DNA of 64,000 bases from NCBI RefSeq assembly GCF_004354045.1, contig NZ_SMRT01000003.1:186001-250000 (forward strand), written 5' to 3'. The position numbers and the translations under genes were made by a program. This stretch comes from Paenibacillus piri (GTDB lineage Bacteria; Bacillota; Bacilli; Paenibacillales; NBRC-103111). Below are positions 26,785 to 35,656 of the stretch, piece by piece. Below the pieces are notes generated by a model, which worked only from the letters and a program-made list of their open reading frames with translations, was not told the DNA's origin and did no database searches. Every line of letters starts with the position of its first letter. The stretch's first letter is position 1.

Positions 26785-26940
26785 ATGAAGCAGAAAACGG
26801 CAGAGGGAACTCCGCAAGGAGGACCGCTGAGTCCTCTTTTAGCGATTATCCTCCTAGATGACATGGATAAAGAATTGACAGAACGTGGGCTACACTTCGT
26901 TCTCTATGCGGATGACTGTGCAACATCTTCGTCAGAAGCA
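26785..26940 (+). pseudogene. group II intron reverse transcriptase fragment (LtrA-like)
   Basis: About 50 codons read KTAEGTPQGGPLSPLLAIIL and FVLYADDCATSS. TPQGGPLSPLL and YADD are reverse transcriptase motifs of group II intron-encoded proteins. The palm fragment lacks everything upstream and the maturase/endonuclease part downstream, so it is non-functional. It lies just after the dehydrogenase gene. Confidence 0.8.
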
Positions 26941-27230
26941 TACCGAAATGCCGAGCCGAACTGGCGGATAACCTTTTTTGGATGTTTGCCGGTAAGGCTC
27001 CTTATTTGTATGCAGCCGTGGCACAAAGCCGCGGTTTTGTTGTTTGTCGGAGGGATAGGCAATTGTGTATGGTCGAATCCTTTTACAATTTCCATAGCGC
27101 TATAAAATTTCCGACCCAAATTCTTAATATATTCACGATCCCAAATGATTTCATCTTGGTATAGAAGCGAGGGGTGGTTTAAAATGACCTCAGATCGAAT
27201 GCAAGCGGAGAAGGGAGTGTGAATTGAAAG
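26904..27230 (-). other. unassigned open frame, possible gene relic
   Basis: The minus strand is open for about 109 codons from 27230 to a stop at 26904, with no ATG in the first part. The translation has protein-like composition (LLYQDEIIWDREYIKNLGRK, FYSAMEIVKGFDHTQLPIPP) but I do not recognise it. No ribosome binding site precedes a plausible start. It may be the middle of a decayed gene. The distal end overlaps the reverse transcriptase fragment. Confidence 0.25.
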
Positions 27231-27452
27231 TTAATAACGCTTACTAATATGTAAGCCGGCTTGTTCGCATATTTTACTACATGCAAAGCGAGGTAACGCT
27301 GTGATCAGAAAAAGAACTTTTCAGCTTGTAATGTCTGCATTGCTTTGGAGGTACCACCCAACCATTTGAAAAGAGACGGTTTCTATATACGTTCAATATA
27401 GCATGGATCAACTTTATCGGCCAATGATTATGGAAAAATACCAATATATCAT
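27231..27452. other. intergenic debris without a recognised gene
   Basis: AT-rich sequence with no open frame of note, no clear hairpin with T-run and no repeat that I could find elsewhere in the window. Confidence 0.3.
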
Positions 27453-27614
27453 CTAGTGTGTGATCCCTGAAGCGCTGTAGATTTTATCGTAATTGATTGT
27501 GACAGATTGTATAGCATCATCATTATAATCAATGGCTGCCCCCATGTTTTCAGCTAGAAATCGGGCAGGGACCTCGATTCGCCTTGCCTTGCAGGAGGTC
27601 GCATTTTCCGCAAA
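27453..27614 (-). pseudogene. fragment of a copper-amine-oxidase-type stalk domain protein
   Basis: Minus-strand reading of 53 codons ending in a stop: VPARFLAENMGAAIDYNDD followed by QSVTINYDK. The VPxRFLAExxGA...W/Y-N-x-x-x-x-TVTI pattern is that of the copper amine oxidase N-terminal (stalk) repeats common in secreted Paenibacillus proteins. A stop lies immediately upstream and there is no start codon, so this is the C-terminal end of a lost gene. Confidence 0.6.
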
Positions 27615-27704
27615 TTACATCAATTATACATCGCATATTTGCTATTTACATCCCTTGCTGGTTGTAGGACAATGGATACTACTTAGAAGAAGGGGCGTGC
27701 TCCA

Positions 27705-29255
27705 TTGCTGCGAATGAAGTGGATGCTGTTGCTGATCCTGGTTGCTGCCCTGCCTGTGGGATGGTTTGTTTACACCCGGTGGCTACCAGCCACTCCGCCT
27801 GCATCAAAACCGCATCTAACCGTGCTGCTGAAGATGGGGGATGCATTCAGATCACAAAACAACCCTTATATTGCCAAGCTGACCGAGGAACTCGGCATCG
27901 ATCTCGAGATTATGACCGTACCGGCCAGCAGCTATAATGAGCGGCTCGACGTACTCATGGCTTCCGGTCGGGCACCGGATATTGTGCAGATCAACTGGGC
28001 TGGGGAAGAGAATCTTCCCGGCTGGGTGCGGAATGGATTGATTATGCCGATCCAGTTGGATCGTGCACCGAATATAGACCTGAATGTAACGCCTTCTCTC
28101 CTCTCCATGATGAAGGTGGGGGGAAATGATCAAGTATACGGCGTTCCCGGGGTCACCACTTCGTTTCCGTATGGCGTGATTGTGCGCAAGGACTGGTTGG
28201 AGCGATTGGAGCTGCCTGAACCCAGAACGCGGGAAGATTTCGAGAGGGTCATGGAGGCATTCGTCACCCAGGATCCGGATGGCAATGGCAAAGCGGATAC
28301 ATATGGCATTACCTCATGGAGGTTGAATGAATTTGGCGGCGTGTTCGGCGGTTCGTTCAAGACGGACTATCTCTGGAATTCGCTGCATCCGGATGCGAGT
28401 GAGTCTGCTAATGTTGTTCAACTGAGAGAACAGCAGGGTGGGTATCCGGCACTGCTTGATTTTGCAAGGAAAGCCTATGCGAACCGTTGGTTAGATCCGG
28501 ATTTTCTGAGCTTGAGCCGACCGGAACAGAAGTTTATTTTGGGCAAAATCGGCCTGATCGGCGCTTACACCTATGAGACCGTTCAGCTTGAGAAGGAGCT
28601 GCAGGCATTCGTACCGGGAGCTAAGCTGGAATGGTTGCTCGGACCGAGTGATGACGAAGGCCGGATCTGGAACTTCGTTCCGGAATCGTACGGGTATAAT
28701 GGGGCGGGCAGTATGATGGGGTCGAATGCCGTGTTTGCCATTACGAAGAATGCTCCGTACAACACGGCGTTAGCTTTTCTCGATAAAATGAACACCCGTG
28801 AAATGATCCAGCTCAGTAATCTGGGGGTCAAGGGCATTCATTATGACAGTTTTGACCCAAATCGCAGCATTCTCTCCAGAACCGAGGCGCAGAATGCGGC
28901 GGTAAAGCGCGACTTGTTCGGGATCTCGGACACGTTCCGCGGGGAGAGTCTCGCCCGGCTCGGAGATAATGCGATCGAGAATGAACGGCTGGAATATTAC
29001 CGGAAGAAGGGTCAGATGCTGATCACGAATCCGATCTCGTACAGCATGGGCTTCGCGCCGGAAACCGTTCGTTTCTCGATGACCCATCCGGCTTATGCTG
29101 AACAGACGAAGAACGGAGAGCTTCAGGTCGTTGTCGGCAGCCTATCATTGAGCCAGCTTCAGGAGAACATCAAGAGAGACAGCTTGGGTGCGCGTGCGGA
29201 TCTGATCAAGTCGGTCCGAGCCCGGTACACACAATTGCTGAATATGCAGAAGTAA
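27705..29255 (+). CDS. membrane-anchored extracellular solute-binding protein, no lipobox
   Basis: A 516-residue family 1 binding protein of the LipO size class (YNERLDVLMASGRAPDIVQINWAG, DGNGKADTYGITSW, LGVKGIHYDSFD, YPAL). Unlike the other seven binding proteins here it has no lipobox cysteine: the N-terminus is a single hydrophobic helix (MLLLILVAALPVGWFVY) with no convincing signal peptidase site, so it may stay anchored by that helix. The start is a TTG with AGAAGGGGC about 8 bases upstream; an ATG three codons later is possible. It is 13 bases before a membrane AraC sensor gene and separated from the importer genes by a terminator, so a receptor role for the sensor rather than transport is plausible (inference). 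Confidence 0.8.
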   Translation: MLRMKWMLLLILVAALPVGWFVYTRWLPATPPASKPHLTVLLKMGDAFRSQNNPYIAKLTEELGIDLEIMTVPASSYNERLDVLMASGRAPDIVQINWAGEENLPGWVRNGLIMPIQLDRAPNIDLNVTPSLLSMMKVGGNDQVYGVPGVTTSFPYGVIVRKDWLERLELPEPRTREDFERVMEAFVTQDPDGNGKADTYGITSWRLNEFGGVFGGSFKTDYLWNSLHPDASESANVVQLREQQGGYPALLDFARKAYANRWLDPDFLSLSRPEQKFILGKIGLIGAYTYETVQLEKELQAFVPGAKLEWLLGPSDDEGRIWNFVPESYGYNGAGSMMGSNAVFAITKNAPYNTALAFLDKMNTREMIQLSNLGVKGIHYDSFDPNRSILSRTEAQNAAVKRDLFGISDTFRGESLARLGDNAIENERLEYYRKKGQMLITNPISYSMGFAPETVRFSMTHPAYAEQTKNGELQVVVGSLSLSQLQENIKRDSLGARADLIKSVRARYTQLLNMQK

Positions 29256-29268
29256 CGGAGGGAACAGC

Positions 29269-31587
29269 ATGGGTGGAAAAAGCGTATATCTCCGTTCCGT
29301 CATTTACATGCTTACGGTCGTCTCCTTCGTTGTTCTGCTCGGGTGCGCTGTGTATTACACAAGTATTCGCAGTCACATTGTGAACGAGCTGATGACAAAC
29401 AATGCAAGGATGGATAAGCAAATTGCATCCACCTACGAGTTGTTTCTGGATACGACGATTAAAGCGGCGATGGTATCCATTGGAGATGAGAATGGAGGGA
29501 CAAGGACGGCTTCCGACGATGCAGTCCATTTGGACGGCCGCAACCGTGTGGAGTTTGAGAATCAGCAAATTTATGAGCGATTGAATCGCATTACGAAGAT
29601 TTCCGATTTTATTCATTCGGCCTACTACTACACGCATAATCATGTGTATGTGTCCATGGGCTTCAGCTTCGAATTGTCCGATTTCTACGACAAAGACTGG
29701 ATGGGATCTCTCGATACAACGAAGGATTTGACGATTCTACCAGCCCGAAAACTGCCTACGCTGCCGAACGGGGACAAAGAGGTCATCCCGATCGTGATGA
29801 ACTTTCCCCTCCACGCTTTGAACCATACGTTTACTTACGTACTGCACGTGGACGCCAACCAGCTGTTTCGCTTTCTGATTCGGAACCAGAAGGTGTACAA
29901 TGATTTTCGATTCCGGATCATTGATCCGTCGGGGATGATCTTCGTATCCTCGGATTCCGAGGATGAGCTGTTCCGGCAAATTCAGGATTTTACTTACATG
30001 GATCCTGAGCGGGTGCTTCAGAATCGGGAAGACAACTACATAGCCTCACGCAACGGGAAAAAAGTAATCATCTCTTCCTACACCTCTCCACAGTATGGAT
30101 GGAAATATGTCAGCGAATCGGATTACGATCCTCTGTCGCGCAGCATGCTTGTGCCGCTGCAGATTATTTTCGTTATCGTAGCGCTGTCGCTTCTCATTAG
30201 TGTCATTGCTGTAACGAACGTGTCTCGCAGGCTGTATGGACCCATGAAGGACATTGTTCGCTTGCTTGGCTTAAACGAGGCGAACAATCGCGATGAGTAT
30301 GAGCTCATTATGGGGCATATTCATCAGTTCCTCAATGAGAACCAGAAGCTGAAGGAAGCGGTCGACCGCAACCGTCAGTCTCTGAAGCGGCAGTTCTTAT
30401 ATGATCTGTTGGTGCGCAACGTTTACAATGAGCACGAGATTCGGGAGAAGCTCGACTATTTTGAGCTGACACAGCAGTCGAATTATACGGTTATCGTCTT
30501 CGGTGTAGATGATGTGGAGCAGTATGTGAATCGGTTTACGTTGGGTGACCGGATGCTGTGGGAATTTGCCATGGAAAATATCGTGATGGAGATCGTACGG
30601 CAATCGGGGACTGGCTTCTTCCTCAGTCTGGAGACGGCAAAGTTCGCTGTGGCGGTCAGCTTCTCAACCGGCGAGCTGAGCATTTCGGAAGCCGAGAACA
30701 AGGCGGCTGATCTGGTCTATGCGATGAAGGATGCGATAAGGAAGTATATAAAAATTTCAGTCAGCGCAGGTGTAGGATTGGCCCGTGAAAACCCTGGACA
30801 GTTGAACAAATCGTACCAGGAAGGGCTTACTGCCCTGACGTATGCCGAAACCGTCGGTCCGCAAGAGGTGGTCACGTATCGGGAGCTGCATGGGGCGTCC
30901 GCCCAGCCGGAATATCCGATCCAGCTGGAAGAGAAGCTGCTCCAGCAGCTCATGAAGGGTGATAAGGAAGGGGCGGCGGCTAGACTCCGGGAGATGTTCG
31001 ACGAGCGGCGGCGTTCCTCGCATCCGGGAGAACAGCAATGGCTGTCGTTCCAACTGCTCCATACCTTGGCCCGTAAGCTGATGGAGCTGAACATACCCGA
31101 GACGGACGTGCTGTTCGACGGATTATCCTTCTCGTCCTTGTGCCAGTCGATCCTTCAAGCGAAATCGGATCAAATGAGATTGAACCTGTTGATTCGCTGG
31201 ACCGAGTGGTTCTGCGGATACATCTTGGAACGCCGGGAGCATACCTCCAACGAGCACGTGCGGCAAATGCTGGATTACATTCATGAGCACTACCGCGAAC
31301 CGATTTCGGTGGATGGAATCGCGGAGCAAATAGGACTGAACCGGGTGTATGTAGGCCGGCTGTTCAAGCAATTTGTGAATCAGAACATGGCGGATTACAT
31401 CAATCAGGTGCGGATCGAGAAAGCCGTCGAGCTCATGTCCGAGATGAATATGCTGGTCATGGAAATTTCGGAGGCCGTTGGCTTCAATAACACGCATTAT
31501 TTTATCAAAGTGTTCAAGAAGCTGATGAACGTCACCCCAGGGAAGTTCATGGAACAGCTGGCGGAGCAGAAGCGGTTGGAAGGCTAA
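29269..31587 (+). CDS. membrane-bound AraC-type sensor-regulator
   Basis: A 772-residue protein: transmembrane helix about 10-32, extracellular Cache-like region about 33-290, second helix (LQIIFVIVALSLLISVIAVTNV), cytoplasmic linker, and C-terminal AraC helix-turn-helix (ISVDGIAEQIGLNRVYVGRLFKQFVNQN; VMEISEAVGFNNTHYFIKVFKKLMNVTPGKF). It has the same architecture as the regulator at 18693-21047. Co-transcribed with the lipobox-less binding protein; both precede the importer and GH59 genes, which it probably activates. Start ATG has GGAGGGAACAGC upstream. Confidence 0.9.
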   Translation: MGGKSVYLRSVIYMLTVVSFVVLLGCAVYYTSIRSHIVNELMTNNARMDKQIASTYELFLDTTIKAAMVSIGDENGGTRTASDDAVHLDGRNRVEFENQQIYERLNRITKISDFIHSAYYYTHNHVYVSMGFSFELSDFYDKDWMGSLDTTKDLTILPARKLPTLPNGDKEVIPIVMNFPLHALNHTFTYVLHVDANQLFRFLIRNQKVYNDFRFRIIDPSGMIFVSSDSEDELFRQIQDFTYMDPERVLQNREDNYIASRNGKKVIISSYTSPQYGWKYVSESDYDPLSRSMLVPLQIIFVIVALSLLISVIAVTNVSRRLYGPMKDIVRLLGLNEANNRDEYELIMGHIHQFLNENQKLKEAVDRNRQSLKRQFLYDLLVRNVYNEHEIREKLDYFELTQQSNYTVIVFGVDDVEQYVNRFTLGDRMLWEFAMENIVMEIVRQSGTGFFLSLETAKFAVAVSFSTGELSISEAENKAADLVYAMKDAIRKYIKISVSAGVGLARENPGQLNKSYQEGLTALTYAETVGPQEVVTYRELHGASAQPEYPIQLEEKLLQQLMKGDKEGAAARLREMFDERRRSSHPGEQQWLSFQLLHTLARKLMELNIPETDVLFDGLSFSSLCQSILQAKSDQMRLNLLIRWTEWFCGYILERREHTSNEHVRQMLDYIHEHYREPISVDGIAEQIGLNRVYVGRLFKQFVNQNMADYINQVRIEKAVELMSEMNMLVMEISEAVGFNNTHYFIKVFKKLMNVTPGKFMEQLAEQKRLEG

Positions 31588-31648
31588 CTGAGGAACAGGT
31601 GGAATAGCGGCGGAGGTCAGCCCTATACCCCATTCAAGTAAGCGTATG

Positions 31649-31686
31649 CCGTTCGGTCTTTAGAAGAGACCGGGCGGTTTTTTCTT
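31649..31686 (+). terminator. terminator after the sensor-regulator gene
   Basis: Hairpin formed by CCGTTCGGTCT and AGACCGGGCGG followed by TTTTTT. It separates the binding-protein/sensor pair from the importer operon. Confidence 0.8.
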
Positions 31687-32066
31687 AGCAGATAGTATAA
31701 GATTTTATACTTTGCTTCGCACAACCTTGACAAAAGCGCCCGTCCCCTGAAGACGGTAGAGCCGTCTATCCTTAGCTGATAAGAATAGCTCTGGAAGCTG
31801 GAGAAGCTCCCGCTGGGTAAAATAGCCTGATGATTTCCTGTCAACTGCGGGGGAGAGGCAGAGCAACATGGTGCTGTTCCAAGGATAGTAAGAGCTGCTA
31901 AGCCAGCTCATCCAATACAACAAACAAAACTTATACTTAATGCTACCCGTACATTGGGACTTCAGACCATGGTTCAAGCGCAATATCGCAACTTTGCTAT
32001 TTTCATTCCGTTCCCCGTCACCCATAATCAGCATTATCCAAGTAAGAGAAAGGGGGGTTTTAGGTC
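31687..32066. promoter_or_regulatory. leader region of the GH59 importer operon
   Basis: No convincing gene. A 109-codon minus-strand open frame exists (31705-32034) but lacks a ribosome binding site and I do not recognise it. The region should hold the promoter of the operon starting at 32067; I could not identify good -35/-10 boxes. Confidence 0.3.
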
Positions 32067-32996
32067 ATGAACTTGGGACAGCCGATACGGAACCACTTGC
32101 ATTCCGCCTATCGCAGCCGGTATTACTTATTGATGCTGCTGCCCGGGCTCATTTACTATTTGGTCTTTCATTATGCTCCAATCTACGGGGTTCTGATCGC
32201 CTTCAAGGAATTCAACATCTTTGAGGGAATATGGGGGAGTCCGTGGGCCCCTCACTACGGCATGCAGCAATTTCTGGACTTGTTCCAGTCGCCGGACTTT
32301 TACATCATCTTCCGCAATACGGTGCTGCTGAGCGTGTATACGATTGTATTCTCGTTCCCGATGCCGATTGTGCTGGCGCTGTCACTCAACGAGGTGGTCA
32401 GCCCGTGGTGGAAAAGAACGGTACAGAGCATCAGCTACCTGCCGCACTTCATCTCAACGGTGGTTATCAGCGGGATGGTGTTCAACTTCGTCTCACTAAA
32501 TGGGATGGTCAATCAGATTGCAGGCTGGTTCGGCTTCGAGCACAAACAGTTTCTGTTAATGCCGGGGTATTTCCGGACGATCTTCGTCACCTCGGACATA
32601 TGGCAGACAATTGGATGGGGCTCGATTCTTTACCTGGCCGCTCTGGCTGCAGTGGATCCGCAGCTGTATGAATCCGCGAAGATCGATGGAGCGAACCGAT
32701 GGCACCGAATCCTGTACATTAATGTACCGGCCTTGATTCCGACAGCAGTTGTGCTGCTCATTTTCCAAATTGGTGGGATCATGAACGCCAGCTATGAGAA
32801 GGTTTTGCTGCTGTATAACCCCAATGTGTACGAAACAGCAGACGTGATTGGTACGTACGTGTATCGGCGGGGGATCGTAGGTGCGGAGTTCAGCTTCACC
32901 GCGGCGGCGGGTTTGTTCCAATCGGTTATCGGATTCGGACTGGTCGTCATCGCGAACTACGCAGCGCGGCGATTCTCATCCAGCAGCTTATGGTAG
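32067..32996 (+). CDS. LplB-type sugar ABC permease
   Basis: A 309-residue permease with the family hallmark HYAPIYGVLIAFKEFNIF, six hydrophobic segments, and EAA loop YESAKIDGANRWHRILYINVPALIP, then YNPNVYETADVIGTYVYR. GGGGGG lies about 10 bases before the ATG. First gene of permease-permease-binding protein-GH59. Confidence 0.9.
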   Translation: MNLGQPIRNHLHSAYRSRYYLLMLLPGLIYYLVFHYAPIYGVLIAFKEFNIFEGIWGSPWAPHYGMQQFLDLFQSPDFYIIFRNTVLLSVYTIVFSFPMPIVLALSLNEVVSPWWKRTVQSISYLPHFISTVVISGMVFNFVSLNGMVNQIAGWFGFEHKQFLLMPGYFRTIFVTSDIWQTIGWGSILYLAALAAVDPQLYESAKIDGANRWHRILYINVPALIPTAVVLLIFQIGGIMNASYEKVLLLYNPNVYETADVIGTYVYRRGIVGAEFSFTAAAGLFQSVIGFGLVVIANYAARRFSSSSLW

Positions 32997-33009
32997 AGGA
33001 GAGCAGACA

Positions 33010-33897
33010 ATGGGCAACATGAATGCAGGTCGATGGGCTTCCCGCTTGTTCGATGTGCTGACGAACTCCTGGCTGCTGCTAGTGGTCGTCGCTACAATCT
33101 ACCCGTTCCTTCACGTCGCCTCGGTCTCCATAAGTGAAGTGAATGCGGTACTCGAAAAGCGTGTGACGTTCTTCCCGATCGGATTCGATACGACGGCTTA
33201 CAAGGCGGTGTTGGACAATTCCTTCCTGTGGACCTCCTATGGAAACACGGTCATGTACACTTTAATTGGAACCGCAGTCAACTTGGTTTTAACGACACTG
33301 ATGGCTTATGCGCTGTCGAAGCGATCGTTGTATGGGCGGGGCTTTTTCACGGTACTGGTCGTGTTCACCATGTTCTTCCATGGTGGTGTCATCCCCAATT
33401 ACTTGATTGTCCGCGAGCTGGGGCTGATCAATTCGATGTGGGCGGTCATACTGCCGGTGGCGGTCAGTACGTGGAACTTGATGATTATGCGAACGTTTTT
33501 TCAAGAATTTCCCTCCGAGCTGGAGGAAGCGGCTATTATGGACGGCTGCAATCCACTGCAGGTGCTGCTGCGGATCGTGGTCCCTTTATCCAAGCCGATC
33601 CTGCTCACGATTATGCTGTTCTATGCGGTTTGGCATTGGAACTCATACTTTTTACCGCTGGTGTATTTGAATGATAAGGCGAAATACCCGCTGCAAATCC
33701 TGCTTCAGCAAATCTTGATTTCAGATTCCACCTCGTTTGCAGAGGCGAATGCTAGTATTGATCCGAGCAAGCTGATCATCTCCGATTCGATCAAGTACGC
33801 AACGATTGTGGTGGCGATTGCACCGATCGTCATGGTATATCCATTCATTCAGAAGTATTTTGTCAAAGGAGCAATGATGGGGTCGGTTAAAGGCTAG
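33010..33897 (+). CDS. YtcP-type sugar ABC permease
   Basis: A 295-residue permease: first helix LLLVVVATIYPFLHVASVSIS, MFFHGGVIPNYLIVRELGLI, EAA loop LEEAAIMDGCNPLQVLLRIVVPLSKP, and C-terminal KGAMMGSVKG. GAGGAGAGC precedes the ATG, 13 bases after the upstream stop. Confidence 0.9.
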   Translation: MGNMNAGRWASRLFDVLTNSWLLLVVVATIYPFLHVASVSISEVNAVLEKRVTFFPIGFDTTAYKAVLDNSFLWTSYGNTVMYTLIGTAVNLVLTTLMAYALSKRSLYGRGFFTVLVVFTMFFHGGVIPNYLIVRELGLINSMWAVILPVAVSTWNLMIMRTFFQEFPSELEEAAIMDGCNPLQVLLRIVVPLSKPILLTIMLFYAVWHWNSYFLPLVYLNDKAKYPLQILLQQILISDSTSFAEANASIDPSKLIISDSIKYATIVVAIAPIVMVYPFIQKYFVKGAMMGSVKG

Positions 33898-33926
33898 TTC
33901 ATACACATTAGGGAGGCTATAATTTG

Positions 33927-35552
33927 ATGCATAAACAATATCCGGGGAAAGTATTATCTATCCTGCTGACATCGGCTATTGCTCTCACGGCTTGTACAAG
34001 CGGTGGAAGTACCGATTTGAAGCAAACCGCACCAGGCGGAGCGGCTATGCCGGCAACCAGTGGCAAGGAAGGCTGGATTGTGGATAAGGAGACCGAATTG
34101 ACCGTGTTCATGCAGGAGCATCCTTCCTTTCCTGTGAAGTCCTTCGCAGATAGTGCATTTCTTAAGTATATTTTGGATAAAACCGGCATTAAGCTGAATA
34201 TCATGTCCGTGCCAGATGGCGATGCTTACAAGCAGAAGCTGAACCTGATCCTGAACAGCAACGACTTGCCGGATATCATCTGGAACAGTAACAATGACGC
34301 GAATATTAACTCTCTTGGTGAAAAAGGTGCTTTTCTGGCCTACGACGATTATTTAAGCAAGCTTCCGGACATCAAGAACACGCTCGACCAATACCCGGAT
34401 ATTCGGAAGACGATTGCGGCTAACAACAATAAGCTGTACATTATGCCGCGCATCCTGTTCGACACGATGACCGAGCTCTTTATATTCCGTAAGGATATCC
34501 TCGAGCAAGAGAAGCTGGAAGCCCCTAAGACATTCGATGAACTGGAAAAAGTGCTGTTGACGCTGAAACAGAAGTACCCGGATAAAATTCCTTGGATCAA
34601 CCGAAGCGGCTCCGAGCATTTGATGAATCGTCTAGCCAACAGCTGGAATACCGGCTATGAGACTGCAACGGGAGGCTTCTACCTCAATACGACAACCAAG
34701 AAGTACGTGTATGGACCGACGGAAGATGGCTTCAAGCAGATGGTCGTTTGGCTGAAAAAAATGTTCGACGAAGGCCTGCTTGACAAAGAGTACGCTCTGC
34801 GTACGACGCCACAGTGGGAGCAAGCGTTTGCTAATGAGCAGCCGCTATTCACGATTGACTTTATTTCCCGCATCCAGACGCTGAATGACCAATATCTTGG
34901 CAAGAAAAGCAATGCTCGTGTAGTTGCCATTGCCCCGCCGAAGGGTCCGACAGGAGCAAGCGGAATTGAAGGACGTTCACCGGTACTCGCGAATGCAGGT
35001 ATCGCTGTTTCAAAGAGCTCCAAAAATCCAGAAGCCGCATTCAAGTTCATCAACTGGATTTATGGCGCAGGCCGTGATATTGCTCGCTATGGTATTGAAG
35101 GCCAAACGTATACGAAGAACAGCGACGGAACCATTTCAGTTGCTGCCCAAATGCAGAGTAAGAGCAATCCGACAGGGAAGGATTTGATCAAGGATTTTGG
35201 CTGGGTGTACTACCTGAACAAATTCGAGTTCCCGCTGGAGCATGAAAAGCCGTTGAACCCGAATGATAACAAAGATGAGAACTTGTATATGTACTCGCGT
35301 AAGGTCATGGAAGACGCTAAGGGAATCGTGCAGTGGGATCCTACTTTAAGCTTCGATGACGAGCAGAACAAAGTTCTTCGCAGCAAAGGCACAGCCGTTA
35401 CCGACTATTTTAAGCAAAACATCGACAAATTCATTATGGGCGCTCGTCCGATCGGCGAGTGGGATGCGTTCGTGAAGGAATTGCAATCCCGCGGATTGTC
35501 CGATTTGGATAAGGTTTATAACGATGCCTACCAAGCTTACCTGAAAAAATAA
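33927..35552 (+). CDS. LipO-type sugar-binding lipoprotein
   Basis: A 541-residue lipoprotein with lipobox LTAC (Cys23), then a family 1 fold (GDAYKQKLNLILNSNDLPDIIW; WLKKMFDEGLLDKEYAL; YGIEGQTY; KFIMGARPIGEWDAF). A TTG one codon earlier is an alternative start; GGGAGG is 8 or 11 bases upstream. It supplies the adjacent permease pair. Given the GH59 gene 105 bases downstream, the ligand may be a galactoside-containing oligosaccharide (inference). Confidence 0.9.
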   Translation: MHKQYPGKVLSILLTSAIALTACTSGGSTDLKQTAPGGAAMPATSGKEGWIVDKETELTVFMQEHPSFPVKSFADSAFLKYILDKTGIKLNIMSVPDGDAYKQKLNLILNSNDLPDIIWNSNNDANINSLGEKGAFLAYDDYLSKLPDIKNTLDQYPDIRKTIAANNNKLYIMPRILFDTMTELFIFRKDILEQEKLEAPKTFDELEKVLLTLKQKYPDKIPWINRSGSEHLMNRLANSWNTGYETATGGFYLNTTTKKYVYGPTEDGFKQMVVWLKKMFDEGLLDKEYALRTTPQWEQAFANEQPLFTIDFISRIQTLNDQYLGKKSNARVVAIAPPKGPTGASGIEGRSPVLANAGIAVSKSSKNPEAAFKFINWIYGAGRDIARYGIEGQTYTKNSDGTISVAAQMQSKSNPTGKDLIKDFGWVYYLNKFEFPLEHEKPLNPNDNKDENLYMYSRKVMEDAKGIVQWDPTLSFDDEQNKVLRSKGTAVTDYFKQNIDKFIMGARPIGEWDAFVKELQSRGLSDLDKVYNDAYQAYLKK

Positions 35553-35656
35553 GGCGCATAAGCTCTCCCGGCAGTCGCTATTTGAGGCTGGCCGGGCGAG
35601 TCTTTCCTTGAGATGGAATAGGCGGCCGGGTGGGTCGCAGTAGATGGAGGTAGAGG

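Noticed and set aside
26785..27105. Intact 106-residue reverse transcriptase-like gene
   Set aside because: Only about 50 codons match the reverse transcriptase palm; the rest of the frame is unrelated, so it is treated as a fragment.
31705..32034. A 109-codon minus-strand open frame in the leader of the GH59 importer operon
   Set aside because: No ribosome binding site, no recognised domain, and it runs against the operon's expected promoter region.
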